From Synechococcales cyanobacterium C42_A2020_086 (lineage in GTDB: Bacteria; Cyanobacteriota; Cyanobacteriia; Elainellales; Elainellaceae), in assembly GCA_015272325.1 (NCBI GenBank), contig JACYLU010000020.1, positions 226,683 to 290,682 on the forward strand: a stretch of 64,000 bases of DNA, in the 5' to 3' direction. Below are positions 36,752 to 45,510 of the stretch, piece after piece (position 1 is the first letter of the stretch; each line of letters begins with the position of its first letter). The position numbers and the translations under genes were made by a program. Below the pieces are notes generated by a model. It saw nothing but the letters and a program-made list of their open reading frames with translations, ran no database searches and was not told the DNA's origin.

Positions 36752-38530
36752 ATGAGAAACTTTCCTCCGCAATACAACCTGCAAGCGAACGACGTCCTGT
36801 ACTTTTCGCACATCCCGAAAACCGCCGGCATGACGTTCCGCACGATTGTGGAGGACCAGTTTCACTGCCATGAGGTCTGCCCGGCGACGCTCAACGCTCA
36901 GGTCATGAAAATTCCGCCCGAGGAGCTGCAGCAATACCGCCTGTTTCGCGGGCATTTGGGATTTATTAATCTGCCGGAGATGCTGCCGCAAAAGCGCGTC
37001 ATCAACGTCACGGTCTTGCGGGAACCGGTAGCGCGGGTCATCTCCCATTACGACTACATTCTGCGGATGCCGGGCGACCCCCACTACAAATACGTCAAAG
37101 ACATGACGCTGGAGGAATTCGCCCAAAAGCTGACGGCAGGCAAGGTGGGCAAAAATATCCAAACCTACCATCTGGCGAAAGCTGCCCGATTTCGGCTAGA
37201 TTCTCTTTCGCCGGATGAAATCTTGGAACTGGCAAAGGCAAGCCTCGATCAGTTTGCCTTCGTAGGACTCGTGGAACGCTTCCAGGATTCGCTGTTTCTG
37301 CTGTCCTACATCTTTGGCTGGCGTCCGATTTTGAATAGTCGCAAGGAAAATGCGGCGACTGTCAAAAAAGCCAAAGAAGCGATTCCGGAGTCTACCCTGG
37401 AGGTAATTCGCGAGAATACCCAGCTTGATCAGGTGCTTTACGAGCATGCCAAGGCAATCTTTGACGAGCGCTTTAATCAAATGCAGCGGGACTTGCTGTC
37501 CAAGTATGGAGCCGAGGTTGCGCTCGATCAGGTTGGCGACCCTAACCCGGTGCTGTCTACCGAGCAGCTCGTGCCGCTTCTAGACAAACACGCCGATCAG
37601 CGATACCGCGAGCTGCAGATTCCGCCCGCTTCTACGGTGGTTTATGATTTTTGTCAGCCGCTCCGCGGATCGGGCTGGCAGCGCCGCGAGTATTTAGAAC
37701 TTGCGGAACCCGCAGGACAGGAGCCGCTCTCCTATCGTTGGATTGGCCCCAACACCGAGGCAACGCTAGAGCTGCCCGTGGCAACCGATCAGGATCTTTA
37801 CCTGGAGTTTCGCCTGATCTGCACTGAAGCCACTTTGCCCGAAATTGTCAATAGCCTGACGCTCGCCGTGAACGGGCAACCGCTGCCCTTCTACAAGCTG
37901 CACAGCGACAAGGGGGTGCAGGTGTTGCAGGCGCGAATTCCCCAAGCTGTGCTGCAAAGCGATCGCCCGTTTACCCGGATTACTTTCCGCGTCAGTCGCA
38001 CAATTGTGCTGAATTCGATCAATCCTCTCAATCCCGACATGCGGCTCGTGGGATTGGCCTTCAATGTGGTGCAGATGTTTCCGCTGCATTTAGAAGGAAA
38101 GCGCAGCATCGTGGCTCCTTTGTCGGAGTCGCCGCCTTGGCGCGACGCGATCGCCTTCTTGCATCGCCATGCTCGGGTTGAGGAACCGGTGGTAGCTCCT
38201 ATTGTGATCAAGGGAAAGCTGCCCCATCAGGTCTATGATTATGCGGCGGCACTGGAAAAGGGCGGCTTCAATTGGGTGGCGATCCACAAGGGCAGAGTGG
38301 AAGCAATCGATGCTCTATTTCCCCACCTGTTCGGGCAGGGCTTAGCCCCGGTGTATGCCAACGAGGTGTTTGTGATTTTGACTCGGCATCGGCATGTGCC
38401 CAAAGTCAGCTATTGGCACCCGCATGTCAAGCCGCTGTATGTGGACTATGTCAAGCGCAACGTGGTCCGCATTGGCAAGTCGATTCGTACAGCTTGGCTC
38501 CGCGCTACAGGGGCTGCTTCATCTCGATGA
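36752..38530 (+). CDS. Sulfotransferase family protein with C-terminal extension
   Basis: A 592-residue protein. Its first 270 residues are a PAPS-dependent sulfotransferase: the phosphosulfate loop HIPKTAGMTFR (near residue 20) and the 3'-phosphate motif REPVARVISHYDYI (near 92) are like those of sulfotransferase family 2, which sulfates polysaccharides. The remaining 320 residues include a beta-rich segment (about 300-440) that resembles a carbohydrate-binding fold and a C-terminal domain I do not recognise. ATG 36752 (MRNFPPQYN) is preferred to earlier in-frame starts. The next gene overlaps by ATGA. Confidence 0.87.
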   Translation: MRNFPPQYNLQANDVLYFSHIPKTAGMTFRTIVEDQFHCHEVCPATLNAQVMKIPPEELQQYRLFRGHLGFINLPEMLPQKRVINVTVLREPVARVISHYDYILRMPGDPHYKYVKDMTLEEFAQKLTAGKVGKNIQTYHLAKAARFRLDSLSPDEILELAKASLDQFAFVGLVERFQDSLFLLSYIFGWRPILNSRKENAATVKKAKEAIPESTLEVIRENTQLDQVLYEHAKAIFDERFNQMQRDLLSKYGAEVALDQVGDPNPVLSTEQLVPLLDKHADQRYRELQIPPASTVVYDFCQPLRGSGWQRREYLELAEPAGQEPLSYRWIGPNTEATLELPVATDQDLYLEFRLICTEATLPEIVNSLTLAVNGQPLPFYKLHSDKGVQVLQARIPQAVLQSDRPFTRITFRVSRTIVLNSINPLNPDMRLVGLAFNVVQMFPLHLEGKRSIVAPLSESPPWRDAIAFLHRHARVEEPVVAPIVIKGKLPHQVYDYAAALEKGGFNWVAIHKGRVEAIDALFPHLFGQGLAPVYANEVFVILTRHRHVPKVSYWHPHVKPLYVDYVKRNVVRIGKSIRTAWLRATGAASSR

Positions 38531-39642
38531 GTAGGCTAGCGATCAATCTGGCGTTTGTTGGGCAAAAGCCAACCGGGCTTTCCACCTATGCACTCAACCT
38601 GATTCCTGAGTTGCCCCTACCCGAGCGGACACTACTCGTACCGCCTTCGGTGGCTCCACGCTTTCAGGGGCATGGCTCGCTATGCCGGGTACCTGCTAAC
38701 CTCACCGCCGAGCAGGGCAAGCTTGGTCATCTGCGCCGTCTAATCTGGACGCAGCAGCAGTTGCCTCGCCTGTGCAGCCGCCTCCGGTCCAAGCTGCTGT
38801 TTTCGTTGGTGCCTGAAGCGCCGCTGTGGGTTGGCTGCCCTGCGGTTGTGATGGTGCATGATCTCATTCCATTGCGCTTCCCGCGCTGGTCGTCGCCGCT
38901 TACGGCCTACTTTCGCGTTTATGTGCCGCAGGTGCTCCAGCAGGCGCAGCATATTCTATGCAACTCGACCGCTACTGCCCGCGATTTGGTGGAGTTCTAT
39001 GGAGTACCTGCTGCCAAAATAACAGCCATTCCCCTGGCTCACGACGCGCAGCATTTTCGCCTGCCGGAAGCGGCTCCTCCCCCGCCCGAACGCCCTTATT
39101 TTTTTTACCTTGGCCGCCACGACCCCTACAAAAATCTGCACCGCTTGATTCGCGCCTTTGCCCACCTGCTGCGCTCATCAGAACACTCATTAGAGAGGGA
39201 ATGCGACCTCTGGATTGCTGGCTCTGCCGATCCGCGCTACACACCGACGCTGCAGCAGCAGGCTGAGCAGCTTGGAGTGGCCAAACGAGTGAAATTCCTA
39301 GATTATGTTGCTTACGATCAGCTACCGCTTGTGCTGCATCAGGCTATCGCTCTGGTCTACCCCAGTCTCTGGGAGGGCTTCGGTTTTCCAGTGCTGGAGG
39401 CTATGGCCTGCGGTACGCCGGTGATTACCTCGAATCTCTCTTCGTTGCCTGAAGTGGCGGGCGACGCAGCGCTGCTGATCGACCCCTATTGCGAAGCCGA
39501 ACTAATTGCAGCGATGCAGCAGGTGTGGCGCGATCCAGCTACACAGCAACAGCTCCGTTCTGCGGGTCTAGCCCGAGCCAGTCAGTTTCGTTGGAGCAAC
39601 ACCGGCCGCGCCACCGCCGCCGTCTTGCAACGCTATTTGTAA
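38527..39642 (+). CDS. Family 4 glycosyltransferase
   Basis: A 371-residue GT-B enzyme with the [20 protein letters not shown]-terminal acceptor-domain pattern, [16 protein letters not shown] at the domain boundary and the [21 protein letters not shown] donor motif (E-x7-E), as in many mannosyl- or glucosyltransferases of surface polysaccharides. ATG 38527 overlaps the sulfotransferase stop by 4 bases; the longer frame from 38272 lies inside the sulfotransferase gene and is not the start. Together with the exporter and sulfotransferase it suggests synthesis of a sulfated glycan. Confidence 0.92.
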   Translation: MSRLAINLAFVGQKPTGLSTYALNLIPELPLPERTLLVPPSVAPRFQGHGSLCRVPANLTAEQGKLGHLRRLIWTQQQLPRLCSRLRSKLLFSLVPEAPLWVGCPAVVMVHDLIPLRFPRWSSPLTAYFRVYVPQVLQQAQHILCNSTATARDLVEFYGVPAAKITAIPLAHDAQHFRLPEAAPPPPERPYFFYLGRHDPYKNLHRLIRAFAHLLRSSEHSLERECDLWIAGSADPRYTPTLQQQAEQLGVAKRVKFLDYVAYDQLPLVLHQAIALVYPSLWEGFGFPVLEAMACGTPVITSNLSSLPEVAGDAALLIDPYCEAELIAAMQQVWRDPATQQQLRSAGLARASQFRWSNTGRATAAVLQRYL

Positions 39643-39742
39643 GCAGATAGTATGCAGAATAGTAAGCAGATTATCAGCAGATGGGAGCGCTATTTGCCCT
39701 TTCCCAAAATTCCCGAAAATAGACTACCGCGAAACGAACGAT

Positions 39743-39768
39743 TGACCCAATGACCTGACCCAATGCCC
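39743..39768. repeat. Tandem duplication, 13 bp x2 (one mismatch)
   Basis: TGACCCAATGACC followed by TGACCCAATGCCC, just before the convergent selO stop. Confidence 0.9.
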
Positions 39769-39775
39769 CAACAGT

Positions 39776-41254
39776 TCAATCCTCAACGGCGTCCCAAATC
39801 CGCTTCAGCAGCTGCTCGAACGGAACCCAGTTATCGTCTTGAGTGATTGGCTCCCACACCGCCTCAATTTCCGGTCGTGTGATCACGGTGAGGGGGTTAT
39901 GCTGCCGCAGCCGTCGCGCAATCGCTTCTAGCTCCGTCTCGGGCAGGCTACGCAGCACTTGCTGATAAAACGATCGCCACTGGTCAAACCGAGTCGAGGC
40001 GTTTTCAGACGCATCTGCCAACACGGGTACAGGGGGCAAAATTTCGGTGTCTTCGTCGCGCCAGGACGGATCAAAGTGTTGCCGCAGTAGCGCAAAAAAC
40101 TCGTGATAGCCGACTTTGCTTTCCCACAGCCATTGCAAGGTGCGTTTCAGCAGTTCATCGCCAATTTCGTCTGGTACCTGATCGATGCCGACTTCAAAGC
40201 CGAGTTTGCGCAGCATCCACCGCCGATAGATCGTTTGATAGTGATCATCAAAGCGGGTCAGAGCCTGCTCCATGGCAAAGGGATCGATCACGGCCTTGAG
40301 AGGCACTTGCAGCATTTGCAGATTCCACAGGCAAGCGGCCGGTTGATTGGCATAGCAATAGCGACCAAAATAGTCGAAGTAGGCCGCTGTGAATTGCGGA
40401 TCGAATTTATCGATGAACGCATAGGGCCCATAATCAAAGCTTTCGCCGGTAACCGACATATTATCGGTGTTGAGTACCGCATGACAAAAGCCGACGGCCA
40501 TCCACTGCGCGGTTAAGTCAGCGACTCGCTGCACCAGTTCGGTATAAAAGCGCAAATAAGCATCGTCTTGATCTTGCAAATGCGGGTAGTAAATCTGGAT
40601 CACATGATCCAGAAGCTTCTGGATCAAATCCGTGCGCCCGAGGTAGTGCAGCCGCTCGAAGGTGCCGAAGCGGATGTGGGAGCGAGAAAACCGGATCATC
40701 ACCGAGGAGCGAGTCGGAGAAGGCTCATCACCGCGCCAGAGGGCTTCGCCCGTTTCAATGAGACTTAGACAGCGAGAGGTGCGGACCCCGAGTCGATGTA
40801 GCATTTCTGCCGCTAGCACTTCCCGAACACCGCCCTTGAGGGTGAGCCGTCCGTCTGCTCCCCGCGAATAGGGAGTGGTGCCTGAGCCTTTGGTACCCAA
40901 GTCGTATAGCTCGCCATCGCGTCCGCGCACCTGCCCGTAGAGAAACCCGCGACCATCGCCCAAGCGGGGATTGTACTCGCCAAACTGATAGCCGTGATAG
41001 CGCATTGCCAGAAACGGCTGCCGCCCCTGAAACTGCCCAAAGGCGGCAATAAAATCCTGATCCGTCACCTGCTGCGGTTCTAGACCCAAGTGCCGCAGTA
41101 CAGCGTCGTTGCGGAAGCGCAGAATGTGACAGGGAAACTCTGCCGCGGTCACGACATCATAGTAGTCTGCTCCGAGCTGTTCAAAGGCGGGTTCGTAGGG
41201 CAATGCCAGCAGCGGGTTGGCGTCGTGGCACGAAGGAAGTTCAGAGAAGGTCAT
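39776..41254 (-). CDS. selO: Protein adenylyltransferase SelO (YdiU/UPF0061)
   Basis: A 492-residue pseudokinase-fold enzyme that AMPylates Ser/Thr/Tyr residues of target proteins, with a role in redox stress. Family blocks: [14 protein letters not shown] (near 92), [19 protein letters not shown] (near 140), [41 protein letters not shown] with the DNMS and DYGP metal-site residues. There is no C-terminal selenocysteine/Cys motif, as usual in bacteria. Length is typical. It is followed upstream by a small gene on the same strand, 84 bp away. Confidence 0.95.
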   Translation of the reverse strand: MTFSELPSCHDANPLLALPYEPAFEQLGADYYDVVTAAEFPCHILRFRNDAVLRHLGLEPQQVTDQDFIAAFGQFQGRQPFLAMRYHGYQFGEYNPRLGDGRGFLYGQVRGRDGELYDLGTKGSGTTPYSRGADGRLTLKGGVREVLAAEMLHRLGVRTSRCLSLIETGEALWRGDEPSPTRSSVMIRFSRSHIRFGTFERLHYLGRTDLIQKLLDHVIQIYYPHLQDQDDAYLRFYTELVQRVADLTAQWMAVGFCHAVLNTDNMSVTGESFDYGPYAFIDKFDPQFTAAYFDYFGRYCYANQPAACLWNLQMLQVPLKAVIDPFAMEQALTRFDDHYQTIYRRWMLRKLGFEVGIDQVPDEIGDELLKRTLQWLWESKVGYHEFFALLRQHFDPSWRDEDTEILPPVPVLADASENASTRFDQWRSFYQQVLRSLPETELEAIARRLRQHNPLTVITRPEIEAVWEPITQDDNWVPFEQLLKRIWDAVED

Positions 41255-41337
41255 GCCAGCGTCACATTAGAAGGGCAAACGGTGGATGCTCAATCAAGGC
41301 GATCAAGCGGTTCAACGAAGCGTTTGATCGAGTCGAT

Positions 41338-41598
41338 CTAGCTGTGCCGATTCACTTCTTGCTGCAGCCAGGGATCGACTGGCTGACCATCGCGACGCCG
41401 CAGCTCAATTTCCACCTCCATAATTCGTCCCGAATCCTGGGGAGCCGGTTTCTGGTGAAACAGAATTTCGTAGGCATTGGGATCTTCGTTGTGCTCCCGC
41501 AGCCAATCCTGCACCTTGGTGACAGCAAAAAAGGATTGACCCTGATCAAACATGCGGCTGATCTGCATTTGCAGGGTGTAGGGGTTAATTCTAGGCAT
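41338..41598 (-). CDS. Small hypothetical protein
   Basis: An 86-residue acidic soluble protein (MPRINPYTLQMQISRMFDQG ... EIELRRRDGQPVDPWLQQEV) with a helix-strand pattern and no Cys. The balanced composition and unbroken frame suggest a real gene. No family is recognised. It lies between selO and a DUF4168 gene on the same strand and may be transcribed with them. Confidence 0.65.
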   Translation of the reverse strand: MPRINPYTLQMQISRMFDQGQSFFAVTKVQDWLREHNEDPNAYEILFHQKPAPQDSGRIMEVEIELRRRDGQPVDPWLQQEVNRHS

Positions 41599-41698
41599 AG
41601 CACCAAAGAAGAGACATCCTCTCCCATCCTAAAGCGTCGGCTGGCTGGTGATCTCTGTTTAGCGAGAATTTCCCCTTTTTCCTCTGGCGTTGCGGTGA

Positions 41699-42181
41699 CT
41701 ACTGCAACTGCAAGATCGCCTGCTGAATGCGATTAGAGAGGGCGGGATCGTTCTGGTGAGCACGAGTAATTTCATTGAAACGAGTGATGGAAAGCTGGTA
41801 ACGCTCAGCAATCGGGATCGCCTGGTTGCAATACTCGACGGCAATGCCACGAACATTCTCAGGGAGATTACTGATACTGCTGGGCTGATCGCAGTAAATC
41901 TCCGGCACATTGCTGGAGCCAACCAGCTGCTTAATGCGGTTGTAGGCAGACTGACGAATTGGTTCAATGGCTAACACAGCGCGAGCATAGTTCTGAACTT
42001 CTTGATCTGAAACCGTCTGGGCATAGGCAGCCTGGCTGAACATGGCGTTTGCCGCGGGAACCTGCAGCGCAGGCACCACCCCCAGCAGCACGCTAGCCAC
42101 AGACGTAGCGCTGATCACAGCTGATCGCCACAGAATCATCGGAATGCTGAATTGAGGGAGGGAACGAATAGCAGTGGTCAT
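41699..42181 (-). CDS. DUF4168 secreted protein
   Basis: A 160-residue exported protein: hydrophobic signal about 14-45 ending in VPAANA or AYAQ, then a DUF4168 helical domain, with VSDQEVQNYARAVLAIEPIRQ, SAYNRIKQLVGSS and the C-terminal ITRFNEITRAHQNDPALSNRI repeat. Two conserved-looking Cys (in EIYCDQ and VEYCNQ) may form a periplasmic disulfide. Function unknown; widespread in cyanobacteria and Gram-negatives. Confidence 0.85.
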   Translation of the reverse strand: MTTAIRSLPQFSIPMILWRSAVISATSVASVLLGVVPALQVPAANAMFSQAAYAQTVSDQEVQNYARAVLAIEPIRQSAYNRIKQLVGSSNVPEIYCDQPSSISNLPENVRGIAVEYCNQAIPIAERYQLSITRFNEITRAHQNDPALSNRIQQAILQLQ

Positions 42182-42353
42182 AACCGACGTGTCATCAAGA
42201 GCGTTAACGATTAAATATCCTTAGGTCTTTTGAATTATTTTAAGCAGGGGAAGTTCCTTACCAGTGTATTCCAGCACAAGATTTCCGGGGTGTGGACCAC
42301 AACCAGCAGTGGCGTGTCTGACCCTTAATTGCTGCTAGGTAATTGCTTCTGGG

Positions 42354-44423
42354 CTATGCCATCTCCTGGGTAACGACTCGCCGCAAAATTTCGGTGACTT
42401 CAGCCGCCATGCGAGCATCGAGCTGCCGCGCTTCGGCATTGGCATCGCCCGAGGCTTCGGCTCCCAGCAGCGCCATACAGACCGTGCGCAGCATCCCCGG
42501 CTTGCCTTGCTTACGGGGACGAGGATCGACAAATTGCAGCATCGCCAAGTACGTCAGCTCCGTCCGATCCCGAATGCTGCTGCGCCCAAAGCCCAATTTC
42601 GAGAGAATCACCGGCGACTCGATGCGGGAGGTCAGCCCCAACCGCTCGATTGCCACATCCAGATAGCGAGCCGTATCGGTGCCCATAGCCCGCACCACGG
42701 TTTCGAGACTGCTCCATTGAGCGTTGGGAATGCGAGCCGCTACCGGCAGATGGTTGTGCCAGCCCAGCATCGCCAGAATCCGCACCAGATCGTAGGTGGA
42801 CACAAAGTTATTGCCCGCATGATCAGTAGCGGGAGAAGACAAAATTCGTTGCCCGCTGGACTGCCGCACCAGATCGGGACGGCTGAGCAAGGGATTCTCG
42901 CCGTAGCGACCGCGAAACTCCAGGGCGCTGTTGCCGGTGAGCTGCTTCACCCAACTGTCGAGTTCACCGGGTGTCGAAAACTGCTTGAATAGGGCGGCAA
43001 TGGCATTAGAACTGGCAATGGAAGAGCTGTAGTTCACTAGATCGGCCGCCAAGTTATAAAAGCCAAAGCCATTGCGGCTGCCGTTAGGGCACACCAGACA
43101 CTCGCGGACTGGCACCTCAGCAGCGATGGCGTTCGCTTTGGCAACGACATTCAGCAGCGGCAGAATTTTGGTGCTGCTCCAAAGCTGAGCCGGTTGCAGG
43201 GCATTCTTGCCGAGCCAGCGAACCCAGATCTGCCCATCCACAAAACTGCCGATGCAGACACAGGCTTGCAAGATGCTGCCAGTTAGAAAATTGAGGGCAG
43301 CCGTATCTAGAGCCGGTATAATGCCGCGCTGGGGAAAGGGACTGTAGGTGACGGTTTGCTGGCTGCCGGTCAACACCGCCGTTCGTCCCGGAGAGGCCAC
43401 TGTCTGACCATCGGGTGCTTGCTGCAGCCGCGTAGGATAATCCGCAATAGCAGTTGCCCAGGGCGAGGAGGCAATGCCGCGATCGAGAAAGGCCAGCTTG
43501 CTCGCATCAAAGCCGCTTTCCTGGGCTAGGTAGTCTTGATACACTGCGCCGCGATCGCGGGCATAGGCCAGAATCAAATCCACTGGATCGGCCTGAAGCA
43601 GCGTCTCAGCAAAGCGAGCATTAAACACGCCGACATCCATCGTGGGCAGCCCGTAGAAGCCGCAAAATTCCCGCAGCGCCGCTTCGGTAGGGGAATCGTA
43701 GCGACCGCTGACCCAGTCTCCCGGCGGAAACAGGCGAAAGGGTGTCAGCAGGGTTTGGATATCCCGCATCAGCCGCCCACTCCCCCGCCAGCGCTCGAAG
43801 GGAACGGTGACGCTACCCTTGAGGTCGTAAATGCCGAGATGCCAAGTAGCAGACGACGGCGGCACGCCCGGTAGACTCAGCGCCCGGCAGAGCATGGCAG
43901 CCACATCGCCCCGCGTCGCGTCTTGCAGCGGCAAAAATTGACGCACGTTGGGGTAATTGACAATCACCCGATCCGAAGCAACAGCCGTAGCAACCGCCCA
44001 GCGGGTCCAGTCGGGAATCGTGGCTTGATCGTCGAAATAGTGGCGCAGCGTCTCGTCGGGGCTAGGCAGAGGTTGCAACCGCAGAGCCGTAACCAGCACC
44101 ACCACCGCCTGCATGCGGGGCAGCGCAATATTCGGCTGAAAGCGACCGTCGGGATAGCCCGAGAACCAGCCCCGGGTATAGCCCCACTGCACCGCGTTGT
44201 GGGCCCAGTGGCTCAGCGGCACATCTGGAAAATTCAGAGGGGGTCGCACTGGCTGCGCCTGCGGAAAGGCATTGTTCATCAGCACGGCAAACTCTGCTCG
44301 CGTCAGGGTGGCATCGGGGCGAAAGCTGCCGTCTGGGTAGCCGCTGACGAGTCGCCGCTGTGCCAGTTCGAGAATGCAATCCTTTGCCCAGTGAGTGCCA
44401 ATATCCGAAAAAGAGGGAGCCAT
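42354..44423 (-). CDS. SLH-domain serine hydrolase (beta-lactamase/PBP fold)
   Basis: A 689-residue protein. Three SLH domains (about 5-55, 64-113 and 127-182) of the FSDIGTHWA...GYPDGSFRP kind would tie it to cell-wall glycans; there is no signal peptide in front of them, so export is unexplained. Residues about 195-330 hold a peptidoglycan-binding-like segment (PTEAALREFCGFYGLP). Residues about 360-689 form a class A beta-lactamase-like domain with SxxK at Ser416-Lys419 (SSTK), SxN at 471-473 (SSN) and a KLGFGRS block for the KTG position. Probably a wall hydrolase or DD-peptidase-like enzyme. Likely transcribed with nothing else. Confidence 0.82.
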   Translation of the reverse strand: MAPSFSDIGTHWAKDCILELAQRRLVSGYPDGSFRPDATLTRAEFAVLMNNAFPQAQPVRPPLNFPDVPLSHWAHNAVQWGYTRGWFSGYPDGRFQPNIALPRMQAVVVLVTALRLQPLPSPDETLRHYFDDQATIPDWTRWAVATAVASDRVIVNYPNVRQFLPLQDATRGDVAAMLCRALSLPGVPPSSATWHLGIYDLKGSVTVPFERWRGSGRLMRDIQTLLTPFRLFPPGDWVSGRYDSPTEAALREFCGFYGLPTMDVGVFNARFAETLLQADPVDLILAYARDRGAVYQDYLAQESGFDASKLAFLDRGIASSPWATAIADYPTRLQQAPDGQTVASPGRTAVLTGSQQTVTYSPFPQRGIIPALDTAALNFLTGSILQACVCIGSFVDGQIWVRWLGKNALQPAQLWSSTKILPLLNVVAKANAIAAEVPVRECLVCPNGSRNGFGFYNLAADLVNYSSSIASSNAIAALFKQFSTPGELDSWVKQLTGNSALEFRGRYGENPLLSRPDLVRQSSGQRILSSPATDHAGNNFVSTYDLVRILAMLGWHNHLPVAARIPNAQWSSLETVVRAMGTDTARYLDVAIERLGLTSRIESPVILSKLGFGRSSIRDRTELTYLAMLQFVDPRPRKQGKPGMLRTVCMALLGAEASGDANAEARQLDARMAAEVTEILRRVVTQEMA

Positions 44424-44550
44424 GTTGATGCGACCACGTCAGTCATGTCACCCTACTTTAACCGCTGATCTCGGGTTTGGCGGCCGCAAGCAGCCAATTC
44501 ATCTCAGCCGCCTCAGACAGATCTCTTTAGACCTCTGACTACGCACCCTG

Positions 44551-44982
44551 TTAGCCTGCTACCGCGCTCGCTCGCTTGTAAGCGGCCCAACCGCCGTAAC
44601 TGGAAATATCGGGCCAGTTGTGCTGCTCGATCAATTCTTTGGGATAGAAGAAAGCCGTTGCCGTTTCGCCGTCTTCGAGCTGCACCTCGGTGGGATACAT
44701 GTGGGGCGGTTCGTTGCGGGCAAGATAGTCAAACTGTTCGGCGGTCATTTCGTAGACTTCGCCAGGAATGGCAATGCCGCCTGACTCAGTTTGATAGATC
44801 GCCGGATGCCAGCCGTTTTCGGCCGCGTGCAGCCGATAGAGCGGTTGAGTTCGAGTTTCTTTTATAAACGTCGCAGACTGCAAATTTTGATGGTCGGGCT
44901 GACCACGCAGGGCGGAACCGCAGATAAATACCCGCCGGGTGCTAGTAGTTGTTGATTCAGTCATATCAGTCATATCGGTCAT
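44551..44982 (-). CDS. Gamma-glutamylcyclotransferase-like (allophanate hydrolase C-terminal type)
   Basis: A 143-residue protein of the GGCT/AtzF-C-like fold: VFICGSALRGQPDHQNL, the LHAAENGWHPAIYQ strand and GEVYEMTAEQFDYLARNEP, with the acidic residue in the fold's catalytic position. Allophanate hydrolases carry such a domain at the C-terminus, and free-standing forms sit in nitrogen catabolism clusters. It is divergent from the M20 amidohydrolase. The N-terminus reads MTDMTDMTES because of an in-frame 9 bp tandem repeat; AGGAG lies about 10 bases before the first ATG. Confidence 0.8.
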   Translation of the reverse strand: MTDMTDMTESTTTSTRRVFICGSALRGQPDHQNLQSATFIKETRTQPLYRLHAAENGWHPAIYQTESGGIAIPGEVYEMTAEQFDYLARNEPPHMYPTEVQLEDGETATAFFYPKELIEQHNWPDISSYGGWAAYKRASAVAG

Positions 44983-44983
44983 A
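44957..44983. repeat. Tandem repeat, 9 bp x3, in frame at a gene start
   Basis: TCAGTCATA, TCAGTCATA, TCGGTCATA (plus-strand reading). On the minus strand it encodes the Met-Thr-Asp triplets of the GGCT-like protein and keeps the frame. Confidence 0.9.
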
Positions 44984-45111
44984 ACGGGAGTACTCCTGTT
45001 GCTTCTTCACTAGACATCAGGGAAGTAAACGCTGAACACGATGCAGGACGATACTTAATCCTGGAGATGTTCAACCCTTTAGGATTATGCCGGATCGGTT
45101 GCCCAGGCCAC

Positions 45112-45138
45112 ACAATCAAGACAATTAAGACAATCAAG
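45112..45138. repeat. Tandem repeat, 9 bp x3
   Basis: ACAATCAAG, ACAATTAAG, ACAATCAAG, head to tail. Confidence 0.9.
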
Positions 45139-45169
45139 AGACTGAGACAAGAGCAGCCGCTAGGCTACC

Positions 45170-45205
45170 GATGTTCTCAGAGATGCTCTCAGAGATGTTC
45201 TCAGA
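45170..45205. repeat. Tandem repeat, 12 bp x3
   Basis: GATGTTCTCAGA, GATGCTCTCAGA, GATGTTCTCAGA, head to tail, 31 bp after the 9 bp repeat but unrelated to it. Confidence 0.95.
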
Positions 45206-45293
45206 GAGTGCTCCTAAACCAGTGCCGTCAGGGTGTAGCTCCCAACACCAAGTTAACGCGGGGTTTCATGCCATGGTTTTAAGTGGTATTTTT

Positions 45294-45308
45294 TGTATAC
45301 AGTGTACA
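45294..45308 (+). promoter_or_regulatory. Imperfect palindrome, candidate operator
   Basis: TGTATACAGTGTACA matches its own reverse complement at all but two positions besides the centre. Size and TGTA...TACA ends fit a GntR-type or NtcA-like dimer site, though the GTA-TAC gap is 7, one base short of NtcA's 8. It lies 203 bp before the amidohydrolase start. Confidence 0.4.
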
Positions 45309-45345
45309 GTCAGAGCACAAAATGCTTTCTGGCTAAATCATCTGC

Positions 45346-45377
45346 TTTGAACTTTGAAGCGTTTGAACTCTGAAGCG
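45346..45377. repeat. Tandem duplication, 16 bp x2 (one mismatch)
   Basis: TTTGAACTTTGAAGCG followed by TTTGAACTCTGAAGCG in the leader of the amidohydrolase gene. Confidence 0.95.
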
Positions 45378-45510
45378 AACTGAGTTTCGAGCCAGAGCCT
45401 AAGAGAGCATCAGTAAGAACCAGTGCCCGGTAACGCTTTTGGCAGAACAATTCCGCCGTTGGCAGAATACTGCTTTGGAGGATGCATTTTACAGAATGAG
45501 GAGCATAGAA

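Larger units (their letters stand above)
44984..45510. other. Divergent control region with several repeats
   Basis: 527 bp between the GGCT-like gene and the amidohydrolase. It holds three separate tandem repeats (45112, 45170, 45346) and a 15 bp imperfect palindrome at 45294. No gene is recognised. Confidence 0.55.
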
